A stretch of DNA of 64,000 nt. Origin: Bacillota bacterium (GTDB lineage Bacteria > Bacillota > Clostridia > Lachnospirales > Lachnospiraceae). Shown piece by piece: positions 27,136 to 34,723 of this stretch. The stretch covers positions 36,322 through 100,321 of the forward strand of contig JAEYPP010000001.1 in NCBI GenBank assembly GCA_023410575.1, written 5' to 3'. The number at the start of each line of letters is the position of its first letter. The first letter of the stretch is position 1. Position numbers and translations under genes: made by a program. The notes beneath the pieces were generated by a model. That model had not been told where the DNA came from, made no database searches, and saw nothing but the letters and a program-made list of their open reading frames with translations.

Positions 27136-29001
27136 ATGAACATGAATGATTTGAAAAGTGGAGAACCATTTTTTCGAGAGTGGTATATCGATCATTGCAT
27201 CGGTACATCACAAGGTGGTTTTGCATTTAAAATCTTCCGTGAGAAAAATGGGCAACGTGAATTTAGTGCCATGAAAGTTTTTGGTATTCCAAGAGATAAA
27301 ATAGAGCAGGATAGTGTGTGTTCTGATGAATCAGAGGATGATGCTAACGCATGCTATTACAAAGAACTTGTAACAGATATTTATCGTGAAATATGTCTCT
27401 TAGAAAAGTTACCAGATCGACAACATATCGTTTCTTATGAAGATCATATGATTTTTCAACGTAGTAATGCAGTTGGATATGATATATTTATTCGAACGGA
27501 ATTGTTAGAAGAGTTTCGCGAAAGTGTAAATGCTTCATTTATGACATTTCAGGACGTGATTTTTCTTGGTAAAAATATTTGTGATGCGATTGATCTTTGT
27601 GAGAGAAATCATATTGTTCATGGAAATATATGTCCAGAATGCATCTATCTATCGGAACATGGCCAGTATAAACTTGGTGATTTTACATTTTCTCGATTGG
27701 AAAGACAGATTAATGGAAAGACCTCATTTAATAAAAATAGCGATTATTTGGCTCCGGAGATTCTAAACGGTGAGCCTTTTGACTCGCGTTCTGATATTTA
27801 CTCACTAGGATTATTACTATACAGTTGTCTTAATAATAATCAGCTTCCAAATAACTTAAGGAATAAACCTCTTCCAGTAGGAGCGACGAAGGAGTTCGGA
27901 CAGGTTATTTTAAAAGCTTGTGAACCAAAACCAGAAAATCGATTTCAATCAGCAGAAGAATTTAAGAATGCCTTAATTGCAATTGGTGTTTTTTTAGGAG
28001 AAAGTCTAACAGAGTTGATAAATCCACAGGTAATAGAAGATACTGAAAATTATGTGGCTGCTACACAAGAGGAATCTGAGGAAGCAAAAGTACTCTTATC
28101 AAGTGAGCAAGCTGTACAAGAAGCACAGATGCTAGAGGAAATGTCACATTACTTATCTGAACAAGTTCAAACCTATGATAATAAGGCCAAGATGGAAAAT
28201 GAAAAAAATACCCAGACTACGAAAAAGATAAAAAAGATGGGACCTTGGATTTTAGTCATTTGGATATCTGTGTTAACTATTATAGTGATTGTTTTATTAT
28301 TAAAGAGTAATCTTGGATTAGAAGATGAAGGTGATATACAGGAAGTTCTATTACCAACACAGATAGTACAACCAACGAAAGAATTGTCTATAAAAGAGGA
28401 GAATATACCTTCAAATGTAGAAGAAATTAAACCGACTATGGAAGTTTCCAATGGTATTACAAACGAAGCCAAACCAACAGAAATAGTATCAAACGAGCAA
28501 ACACTGGATTCGCCTATCATAATCTTACAGAGTAAAAAAGGTTTGAAGGATTTGTCTAATGTAGAGGCAATTGAGCAAGCTACTATCATTGATTTGAGTG
28601 AGAATTCTATCTCAGATATCAGTTTATTAAGTAAAGCAACTAAGGTTGAGACATTAAAGCTGAATAGGAATAAGATTGCTGATATCCAAGTACTAAAGCA
28701 ATTGAGCAATTTGATAGAACTGGATTTATCCGATAATCAAATTACTTCAGTTGAGATTTTAGAGGATTTGACAAAGTTAGAAGTTTTGAGTTTATCAAAT
28801 AATCAGCTTGTTAATATATTAGGAATTGAACAATTCACCAATCTTACTATGCTTTATCTTAATGGAAATAAAATTAATGATGTTACCAAGCTTTCATCAT
28901 TAAAGAATTTAATTTTCATAGATCTTAGAGATAATGAGTTAAGTGAGAATGATATTGAACAATTACAGGAATTATTACCTAACTGTATTATTAATTATTA
29001 G
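27136..29001 (+). CDS. Membrane protein with a kinase-like (probably pseudokinase) domain and extracellular leucine-rich repeats
   Basis: The 621-residue protein begins with a Ser/Thr kinase fold (residues 15-285): the ATP lysine is kept (AMKVF, Lys47), APE (YLAPEIL) and the SDIYSLGLLLY helix are present. The catalytic loop reads HGNICPECI at 162-170 instead of HRDxKPEN, so the catalytic Asp is Asn164 and the loop Lys and Asn are also lost; DFG reads DFT at 182-184. A single membrane helix lies at about 368-392, followed by a Thr/Pro-rich stalk and about six 22-residue leucine-rich repeats (455-621) of the LxxLxLxxNxIxDI type. The likely job is sensing or scaffolding rather than phosphorylation. 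Confidence 0.85.
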   Translation: MNMNDLKSGEPFFREWYIDHCIGTSQGGFAFKIFREKNGQREFSAMKVFGIPRDKIEQDSVCSDESEDDANACYYKELVTDIYREICLLEKLPDRQHIVSYEDHMIFQRSNAVGYDIFIRTELLEEFRESVNASFMTFQDVIFLGKNICDAIDLCERNHIVHGNICPECIYLSEHGQYKLGDFTFSRLERQINGKTSFNKNSDYLAPEILNGEPFDSRSDIYSLGLLLYSCLNNNQLPNNLRNKPLPVGATKEFGQVILKACEPKPENRFQSAEEFKNALIAIGVFLGESLTELINPQVIEDTENYVAATQEESEEAKVLLSSEQAVQEAQMLEEMSHYLSEQVQTYDNKAKMENEKNTQTTKKIKKMGPWILVIWISVLTIIVIVLLLKSNLGLEDEGDIQEVLLPTQIVQPTKELSIKEENIPSNVEEIKPTMEVSNGITNEAKPTEIVSNEQTLDSPIIILQSKKGLKDLSNVEAIEQATIIDLSENSISDISLLSKATKVETLKLNRNKIADIQVLKQLSNLIELDLSDNQITSVEILEDLTKLEVLSLSNNQLVNILGIEQFTNLTMLYLNGNKINDVTKLSSLKNLIFIDLRDNELSENDIEQLQELLPNCIINY

Positions 29002-29039
29002 TTACTAAATGGATCAAGAGGGCGATAATTAGATTTTTA

Positions 29040-29068
29040 TTGAAAATGCCTGTTAAATGATGTATACT
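29040..29068 (+). promoter_or_regulatory. Sigma-A promoter of the Nudix gene
   Basis: TTGAAA (29040-29045) and TATACT (29063-29068) are 17 bases apart. A CCTGTT / AACAGG inverted pair (29049-29054, 29073-29078) brackets the -10 box and could be an operator. Confidence 0.72.
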
Positions 29069-29111
29069 ATAAAACAGGTATAGGTTACACCAGGAAACAG
29101 GAGGCATTGCG

Positions 29112-29564
29112 ATGATTGAGGCAACAAGCTGTGGTGGTGTAGTTATTTTCAGAGGTAAAATCTTATTATTGTATAAGAATTATAAGAACAAGTATGAAGG
29201 CTGGGTATTACCAAAAGGGACCGTAGAAGAAGGTGAAGAATATAAGGAAACTGCGATTCGTGAGGTAAGAGAGGAAACAGGTACTGTAGCTTCAATAATC
29301 AAGTATATTGGCAAAAGCCAGTATACGTTCAATACTCCGCAGAATACTGTACTAAAGGATGTTCATTGGTACCTTATGATGTCTGATAGCTATTACAGTA
29401 AACCACAAAGAGAAGAGTATTTTATGGACTCAGGGTATTACAAGTTTCATGAAGCATATCATATGCTCAAGTTTACGAACGAGAAGCAAATTCTTGAGCG
29501 TGCCTACAATGAATATGTCGATTTAAAAAAAAGTAATCTATGGGGCAACAAAAAATATTTTTAA
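29112..29564 (+). CDS. Nudix hydrolase
   Basis: The 150-residue cytoplasmic protein has a complete Nudix box, starting with G36 (GTVEEGEEYKETA) and ending in REVREETGT at about residue 58, preceded by GWVLPKG. Such enzymes cleave a nucleoside diphosphate linked to another moiety, for example dinucleoside polyphosphates or damaged nucleotides. The substrate cannot be told. It has its own promoter and a shared terminator with the convergent comFB gene. Confidence 0.92.
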   Translation: MIEATSCGGVVIFRGKILLLYKNYKNKYEGWVLPKGTVEEGEEYKETAIREVREETGTVASIIKYIGKSQYTFNTPQNTVLKDVHWYLMMSDSYYSKPQREEYFMDSGYYKFHEAYHMLKFTNEKQILERAYNEYVDLKKSNLWGNKKYF

Positions 29565-29578
29565 ACACTGGATAAAAT

Positions 29579-29612
29579 GAGGCTGTCGCTTATGCGACAG
29601 CCTCTTAAAATT
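29579..29612. terminator. Bidirectional terminator between nudix and comFB
   Basis: GAGGCTGTCGC (29579-29589) and GCGACAGCCTC (29594-29604) form a perfect 11 bp stem with a TTAT loop, with A-rich sequence before it and TTAAAATTTT after it. Confidence 0.85.
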
Positions 29613-29630
29613 TTACAACATCATGGTATA

Positions 29631-29921
29631 CTAACCCTCTTTAGATTCTTCACAATCATGCCTTGGATTCTGGTTCACTAGAAGTATTCCTTGCGTGATT
29701 GCAGTGGTTATATTCGTTTCAAACTGGATATCTAAAGAATCCAACTTCGATAATAATTCGCCTTGAGTTGTAACAACATATTTTGCTGGAAGGCGATTCA
29801 GTGCATAGGTAGCAATATCTAGGCGACATTGTTCACATTGGCAACCACCAAAAACTTTGATAAGCTCATCTAGTTGCTTAATCACGACATCTTCCATCAA
29901 ATTCCTTAGAATAAAGCTCAT
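29631..29921 (-). CDS. comFB: ComFB family protein (late competence development)
   Basis: The 96-residue protein has the ComFB pattern: LMEDVVIKQLDELI, the cysteine pair CQCEQCRLDIATYALNRLP at residues 27-45 and AKYVVTTQGEL, ending in the NPRH stretch. In Bacillus comFB sits between the DNA-uptake genes comFA and comFC. In cyanobacteria ComFB-type proteins bind cyclic di-nucleotides; that this one does is not known. GGGGGGAAAATAC precedes the ATG. It is a stand-alone gene here. Confidence 0.85.
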   Translation of the reverse strand: MSFILRNLMEDVVIKQLDELIKVFGGCQCEQCRLDIATYALNRLPAKYVVTTQGELLSKLDSLDIQFETNITTAITQGILLVNQNPRHDCEESKEG

Positions 29922-30013
29922 GTATTTTCCCCCCGATGAAAATTATAAATCTAATATAATTCCGTACTATACTTAATTTACCACCTCAGTAGATTTTTGT
30001 AAAGAGATGTACG

Positions 30014-30042
30014 TTGTTTTTCTTGCATATATTTGCTATAAT
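30014..30042 (+). promoter_or_regulatory. Sigma-A promoter of the GtrA-like gene
   Basis: TTGTTT (30014-30019) and a perfect TATAAT (30037-30042) are 17 bases apart. Transcription from here would begin near 30049, which rules out the in-frame start at 30007. Confidence 0.66.
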
Positions 30043-30072
30043 GGTAATATTAATTTGAATAGAGGAATGATT

Positions 30073-30510
30073 ATGCAAGATAAGAGTTTTTTTGCGAGAT
30101 TATGGGATAAATTTGTAACAAGAGAAACAGTATCCTATGCTATTGTAGGAGTATTGACTACTGTAGTAAATCTTGTTTCTTTTGATTTATTATGTAATAA
30201 ACTTGGAATAAATGATTTAATTGGCAATATTATAGCATGGGTAATTGCAGTAACTTTTGCCTATGTGACGAATAATTTATTTGTGTTTCGAAGTGGAATT
30301 GAAGAGAAGGTGAAAGAGGTCACGAAAATTGTCAAATTCTTTTCTGCACGTCTTGTAACCCTAGGTATTGAAGAACTTGGAATTTTAATATTTGTAACTT
30401 GGTTATGTTTGCCTAATATGATGATAAAATTGGCATTGAGTGTGATTGTAATCATCGTAAATTATATTTTTAGTAAATTGTTTATTTTTAAAAATAGTAA
30501 TCAGAATTGA
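30073..30510 (+). CDS. GtrA family membrane protein
   Basis: The 145-residue protein has four membrane segments in the GtrA pattern: VSYAIVGVLTTVVNLVSFDLL, then NIIAWVIAVTFAYVTNNLFVF, followed by two C-terminal helices ending in NYIFSKLFIFKN. Members take part in moving lipid-linked sugars across the membrane or in wall glycan decoration. The ATG at 30073 follows AGAGG at a good distance. A glycosyltransferase partner is not adjacent. Confidence 0.88.
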   Translation: MQDKSFFARLWDKFVTRETVSYAIVGVLTTVVNLVSFDLLCNKLGINDLIGNIIAWVIAVTFAYVTNNLFVFRSGIEEKVKEVTKIVKFFSARLVTLGIEELGILIFVTWLCLPNMMIKLALSVIVIIVNYIFSKLFIFKNSNQN

Positions 30511-30535
30511 TATAAAGAACAAGGTGAGAAAATGA

Positions 30536-30735
30536 CGTCATTTTGCACATAGAAATGTTATGAATATGAGATGCCAAACATAATTCATCCGCAACGCGCT
30601 CTCGTTTGAATGAAGTCGTAGCGGTACATAAGGGCCTAAATTACAGGCCCAAAGTACCGACGACTTCATAACAGTATGCTCCTAAATTATGTTTGTCATC
30701 TCATTTTAGCGAGTTTAGCAATGTGCAAAATAACG
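30536..30735. mobile_element. 200 bp palindromic MITE-like element, copy 1, with 5 bp target duplication
   Basis: Terminal inverted repeats of 14 bases (CGTCATTTTGCACA at 30536-30549 and its complement at 30722-30735, 13 of 14 matching) enclose nested inverted repeats, among them CAAACATAATT / AATTATGTTTG and ATGAAGTCGT / ACGACTTCAT, so nearly the whole element can fold into one long hairpin. AATGA directly flanks it on both sides (30531-30535, 30736-30740), as a target-site duplication would. No coding capacity. Related copies stand at 32041 and 36297. Confidence 0.75.
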
Positions 30736-30818
30736 AATGAAATTTAATAAAAGTGCTTTGATTCTGAATATTCTTAGGAGTAACATTGAATAACATCAAA
30801 TGGAAAGGTAGTAGAGAC

Positions 30819-32021
30819 ATGGATAAGGCAGTAGTGATATTAAAAAAAGGCGAGGGAAGAAGTCTAAAGTCTGGCGGACTATGGATTTATGATAATGAGA
30901 TCGCAAAAGTCGAAGGCGAATTTACGAATGGTGACCTAATTGAAGTTCGTGACTTTGATGGTTATTGTATGGGTACAGGATTTATAAATGAGAATTCTAA
31001 AATCCGTGTTCGTATGATGAGCCGAGTGAAAGGACAGGAGATTGATGAGCTCTTTTTAAAGTTACGCTTAAAGGATGCATGGGAATACCGCAAAAAGACT
31101 GTTGATATCGCATGCTGTCGTGTTGTATTTGGCGAAGCAGATTTTTTACCTGGTATTGTTATCGATAAATTTGCAGATGTATTAGTCGTTCAATCGTTGG
31201 CTTTAGGCATTGATAAGATGAAATTAACAATCATCCGTTTGCTTAAAGAAATCTTACTTGAAGATGGCATTGCAATTCGTGGTGTTTATGAACGTTCGGA
31301 TGCAAAGGTCCGCTTACAAGAAGGAATGGAACGCATCAAAGGATTTATCGGTGAGGAATTCGATACTAACGTTATGATTGAAGAAAATGGTGTTAAGTAT
31401 TATGTCGATGTCGAAGATGGTCAAAAGACAGGATTCTTCTTAGATCAAAAATACAATCGTCTTGCAATTCAACGTTTATGTAAAGGCGCAAGAGTACTTG
31501 ACTGTTTTACACATACAGGTTCCTTTGCTTTAAATGCTGGTTTCGGTGGTGCAAACGAGGTAATCGGTGTCGATGCATCTGAGCTTGGTGTCGAACAAGC
31601 AAGAAAGAATGCCGAACTAAACGGTTTAGAAAAAACAGTTCATTTTCAATGCGAAGATGTATTTGAATTATTGCCAAAGCTAGAAGAGGCAGGAGAAAAG
31701 TTTGATGTAATCATTCTTGATCCTCCAGCATTCACAAAGTCACGAAATTCGGTAAAGAATGCAATCAAGGGCTATCGTGAAATTAACCTTCGTGCAATGA
31801 AGTTAATCAAAGATGGTGGTTATCTTGCAACTTGTTCCTGTTCTCACTTTATGACTCCAGAGTTATTTACAGAGACTGTCGGACAAGCTGCTAGAAATGT
31901 TCATAAGCGTTTACGTCAGGTGGAATATCGTACGCAGGCACCTGATCATCCAATTCTTTGGGCAGCAGATGAATCTTACTATTTGAAATTTTATATTTTC
32001 CAGGTCTGTAACGAGAAATAG
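30819..32021 (+). CDS. Class I rRNA large subunit methyltransferase, RlmI-like, with PUA domain
   Basis: The 400-residue protein has an N-terminal PUA domain (VVILKKGEGRSLKSGGLWIY, residues 5-24), an EEHD-like middle region with GIRGVYERSD-type sequence, and a Rossmann methyltransferase domain with VLDCFTHTGSFALNAG (SAM binding) and ILDPPAFTKS (catalysis). RlmI makes 5-methylcytidine 1962 in 23S rRNA. The ATG at 30819 matches the family start; an in-frame TTG at 30786 with AGGAG five bases before it is a real alternative and would add 11 residues. The exact target position is inferred from family. Confidence 0.88.
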   Translation: MDKAVVILKKGEGRSLKSGGLWIYDNEIAKVEGEFTNGDLIEVRDFDGYCMGTGFINENSKIRVRMMSRVKGQEIDELFLKLRLKDAWEYRKKTVDIACCRVVFGEADFLPGIVIDKFADVLVVQSLALGIDKMKLTIIRLLKEILLEDGIAIRGVYERSDAKVRLQEGMERIKGFIGEEFDTNVMIEENGVKYYVDVEDGQKTGFFLDQKYNRLAIQRLCKGARVLDCFTHTGSFALNAGFGGANEVIGVDASELGVEQARKNAELNGLEKTVHFQCEDVFELLPKLEEAGEKFDVIILDPPAFTKSRNSVKNAIKGYREINLRAMKLIKDGGYLATCSCSHFMTPELFTETVGQAARNVHKRLRQVEYRTQAPDHPILWAADESYYLKFYIFQVCNEK

Positions 32022-32040
32022 ATTTTAATATGCCAACTGA

Positions 32041-32236
32041 TGTCGTTTTACACAGGGAAATGCTAGGAGTATGGGATGACAAACATAATTTATAGCAACA
32101 CGCTTTCGCTTGAATGAAGTTCTAAGCGGTACGTTAGGGCCTAAAATACAGGCCCTAACGTACCGACGACTTCATAACAGTATGCTGCTAAATTATGTCT
32201 GTCATCCTATTTTTTGTAAATATCAAAACACATCTT
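32041..32236. mobile_element. Palindromic MITE-like element, copy 2 (right end degraded)
   Basis: The left end TGTCGTTTTACACA is a diverged form of the copy 1 terminus. The core 32074-32207 (GGATGACAAACATAATTT to AAATTATGTCTGTCATCC) is well kept, and the centre has an almost perfect GTACGTTAGGGCCT / AGGCCCTAACGTAC stem. The right terminus is not recognisable. It lies between two convergent genes and can act as a terminator. Confidence 0.68.
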
Positions 32237-32263
32237 TATATTCCAACTAAAATCATAGACATG

Positions 32264-33286
32264 TTAATCTACTACAAGTGGTATAAAAGTGTTCAATTCT
32301 CCTGAACTTGGATTATAAGCATATGTATTGGTTTCATCATAGTCACGGAAGAAAACATATTGGGATGTAACATGAATATTTTTGTAATTTCCATCCATAA
32401 TCGTCTCAGTGACACCAGATGTAAGGTCAAGCTTACAGATGCGATTGTTATCTCCACCATCCACCTGATAATAAATAGTATTACAATCTGCACTTATATT
32501 ATAGAAAGAACAAGAGTCATCCACTAAAGTGACTGGTTCTTGTGATGAGTAATCAAGAAAACATAAAGCATAGTCATCAGCTAAGGAGATAAAATAGATT
32601 CCCTTTTCTGTAGCAATTGGCATATAACAGTTTCCGGAATAAACAATCGAATCTTGTTTAGTTTCAATATCCATAGCATGGATATTGTGATCTTCACCTG
32701 CACCAGCATAGTAGAGATAACCATTATGGTAAGAGGCAGGAAGAATAGGGTCATCACTAATCTTAGTTTCGTTCTTTGCATCAATTCCTACTTCATAAAG
32801 TGTAATACCCGTATTATTAGTATAATGTTGATAAAGAATACGATTTCCGTATAGACTTAAAAGTCCGTTTGGATCCTTGTATAGTTTAATTATTTTATTA
32901 CCATTATGATCTATTCGATAGATTCCACGGTTTAAGAAGATAAAAATATTATCACTAGGATTTTCCTTCGCATAGTTAATCCTAGAATAGTATATATAGT
33001 TAGAATCTACATTAATGAAGCAGGCTTTATCCGTACTGAGCTTATCAATATCAGTGAAATTAGAATCCATACGATAGAGAGCACCATCATCTTCAGAATT
33101 ACTAAAATAAATACTCCCACCTTGCTCACAGAATAGTCCTCCGTTGTAGAGATTACCAGCAGTATTACCGATAACATGTTCATCGTTGTATATGGTACGG
33201 TTACTATATTTTAGAACTAGGACAACGACAATTATTATAAATGCAAGGAATATCAATACTAAGTTACGTTTGTATTTCTGGCTCAT
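32264..33286 (-). CDS. Membrane-anchored beta-propeller-like protein (DUF5050-like)
   Basis: The 340-residue protein has one N-terminal membrane helix (about 8-28) and an outside part made of repeated short units such as GSIYFSNSEDDGALYRMD, NYIYYSRIN, GYLYYAGAGEDHNIHAMD and NTIYYQVDGGDNNRICKLD. This YYxx...LYRMD pattern is that of DUF5050 propellers, common in Clostridia. AAGGAGG precedes the ATG; an apparent start one codon upstream is TTG. Its promoter lies back to back with that of pheA. The ligand is unknown. Confidence 0.75.
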   Translation of the reverse strand: MSQKYKRNLVLIFLAFIIIVVVLVLKYSNRTIYNDEHVIGNTAGNLYNGGLFCEQGGSIYFSNSEDDGALYRMDSNFTDIDKLSTDKACFINVDSNYIYYSRINYAKENPSDNIFIFLNRGIYRIDHNGNKIIKLYKDPNGLLSLYGNRILYQHYTNNTGITLYEVGIDAKNETKISDDPILPASYHNGYLYYAGAGEDHNIHAMDIETKQDSIVYSGNCYMPIATEKGIYFISLADDYALCFLDYSSQEPVTLVDDSCSFYNISADCNTIYYQVDGGDNNRICKLDLTSGVTETIMDGNYKNIHVTSQYVFFRDYDETNTYAYNPSSGELNTFIPLVVD

Positions 33287-33314
33287 CAAATTTCCTCCTT
33301 TTTCTTATGATTTC

Positions 33315-33343
33315 ATTATAAATCGAGTGAAAACAAAGTGCAA
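33315..33343 (-). promoter_or_regulatory. Promoter of the DUF5050-like gene
   Basis: On the minus strand TTGCAC and a perfect TATAAT are separated by 17 bases, about 30 bases before the start codon. Confidence 0.7.
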
Positions 33344-33356
33344 GAAAAAGGATGGG

Positions 33357-33385
33357 TTGCAAAATGATTCATGGTTTTATATAAT
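33357..33385 (+). promoter_or_regulatory. Promoter of pheA
   Basis: TTGCAA (33357-33362) and a perfect TATAAT (33380-33385) are separated by 17 bases, about 40 bases before the ATG at 33426. It stands back to back with the minus-strand promoter at 33315. Confidence 0.7.
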
Positions 33386-33425
33386 AAGAAAGATATGGAA
33401 AAGTTGTGGAATGGAGGAAAGCAGA

Positions 33426-34559
33426 ATGGTTGATTTACAAAAGTGCAGACAGAAAATCGACGATATCGATAAGCAGATTGTCGAATTGTTCGAGCAACGA
33501 ATGAAGGTAGCAACTGAAGTAGCTAAGTTTAAGATAGATAGTGGAAAGCAAGTGTTAGATCCAGAAAGAGAAGAACAAAAACTGAATGCAGTTGAGGAGT
33601 TGGTGAAGAATGATTATAATCGACACGCAGTACGAGAACTGTTTACACAGATTATGTCGATGAGCAGAAAACTTCAGTATTCCATGATGAATTCAGATCA
33701 GAGTCGTGGATTTTTGCGAATAAAGTCCATACCAAAAACAAAGGATACTAAAGTTGTGTTCTTTGGTAATCATGGTTCTTATGCTGAGCAAGCAATGGAA
33801 GAATGTTTTGGAACAGAGATTACTAGTTTTCCAGCGGCAACTTTTCACGATGTTATGGCTACAGTGGCAGAAAAAAGAGCTGACTACGGGGTACTACCAA
33901 TTGAAAATTCAACGACAGGTGGCATAGATGATATTTATGACCTTTTAGTGGAATTTGACAATCATATTATTGCGGAACATGTAATAAAAGTAGAACAAGC
34001 GTTATTAGCTTTGCCAGGTGCAAATCTTGAGAATATAAGAAAAGTTTATTCACATCCACAAGCAATTCTACAGAGTCGTAAATTTTTAGAACAGCATTCA
34101 TACATGCAGAGTTTGGAACAGGGAAGTACTGCTAGCTGCGCAAAAAAAGTCTTAGATGATCAGGATATGACACAAGCAGCAATCGCAAGCATTCGTGCGG
34201 CAAAAACGTATGGTTTAGAGGTTTTAGCTACACACATCAATTATGAAAATGTGAATTCGACTAGGTTCATTATCATATCAAATAAAAAAGAATATTGTGA
34301 GAATGCAGATAAGATGAGCATATGCTTCTCCTTGTTACATGAAAGTGGAACTCTATATAATATGCTTTCTCATATTATTTATAATGACTTAAACATGTCA
34401 AAGATTGAGTCTCGTCCTCTTGCTGGAAAGAAGTTTGAATATCGATTTTTCGTTGATTTCGATGGATGCATTGAAGATGCAGGGGTAATCAATGCTCTGC
34501 GTGGCATTGAGGAAGAGGCATTGCAGATAAAAATACTTGGTAATTATCATACAGTATAA
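33426..34559 (+). CDS. pheA: Bifunctional chorismate mutase / prephenate dehydratase (P-protein)
   Basis: It makes phenylpyruvate from chorismate in phenylalanine synthesis. The 377-residue protein has an AroQ chorismate mutase domain (residues 1-85, with CRQKIDDIDKQIVELFEQRM), a prephenate dehydratase domain (about 105-285, with GNHGSYAEQA, LPIENSTTGG and the NSTRFIII motif that holds the catalytic Thr) and a C-terminal ACT domain with ESRPLAGKKFEYRFFVDFDG, which binds phenylalanine for feedback inhibition. The start at 33426 follows GGAGG and fits the promoter; frames further upstream are chance extension. Confidence 0.96.
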   Translation: MVDLQKCRQKIDDIDKQIVELFEQRMKVATEVAKFKIDSGKQVLDPEREEQKLNAVEELVKNDYNRHAVRELFTQIMSMSRKLQYSMMNSDQSRGFLRIKSIPKTKDTKVVFFGNHGSYAEQAMEECFGTEITSFPAATFHDVMATVAEKRADYGVLPIENSTTGGIDDIYDLLVEFDNHIIAEHVIKVEQALLALPGANLENIRKVYSHPQAILQSRKFLEQHSYMQSLEQGSTASCAKKVLDDQDMTQAAIASIRAAKTYGLEVLATHINYENVNSTRFIIISNKKEYCENADKMSICFSLLHESGTLYNMLSHIIYNDLNMSKIESRPLAGKKFEYRFFVDFDGCIEDAGVINALRGIEEEALQIKILGNYHTV

Positions 34560-34723
34560 TAAAATCGAGAGTTTACTTTTTCACATTTACTTCATTTTCT
34601 AATCACAATTCCTACACAAACTCTTGTTATACTTTACTCATAAGTTAAACAAAGATAAAGTTCAGATCAACAATATGGTTTACCATTTAAGATAGGAAAT
34701 TGTGTTGGAAAGGAGAAATAATT

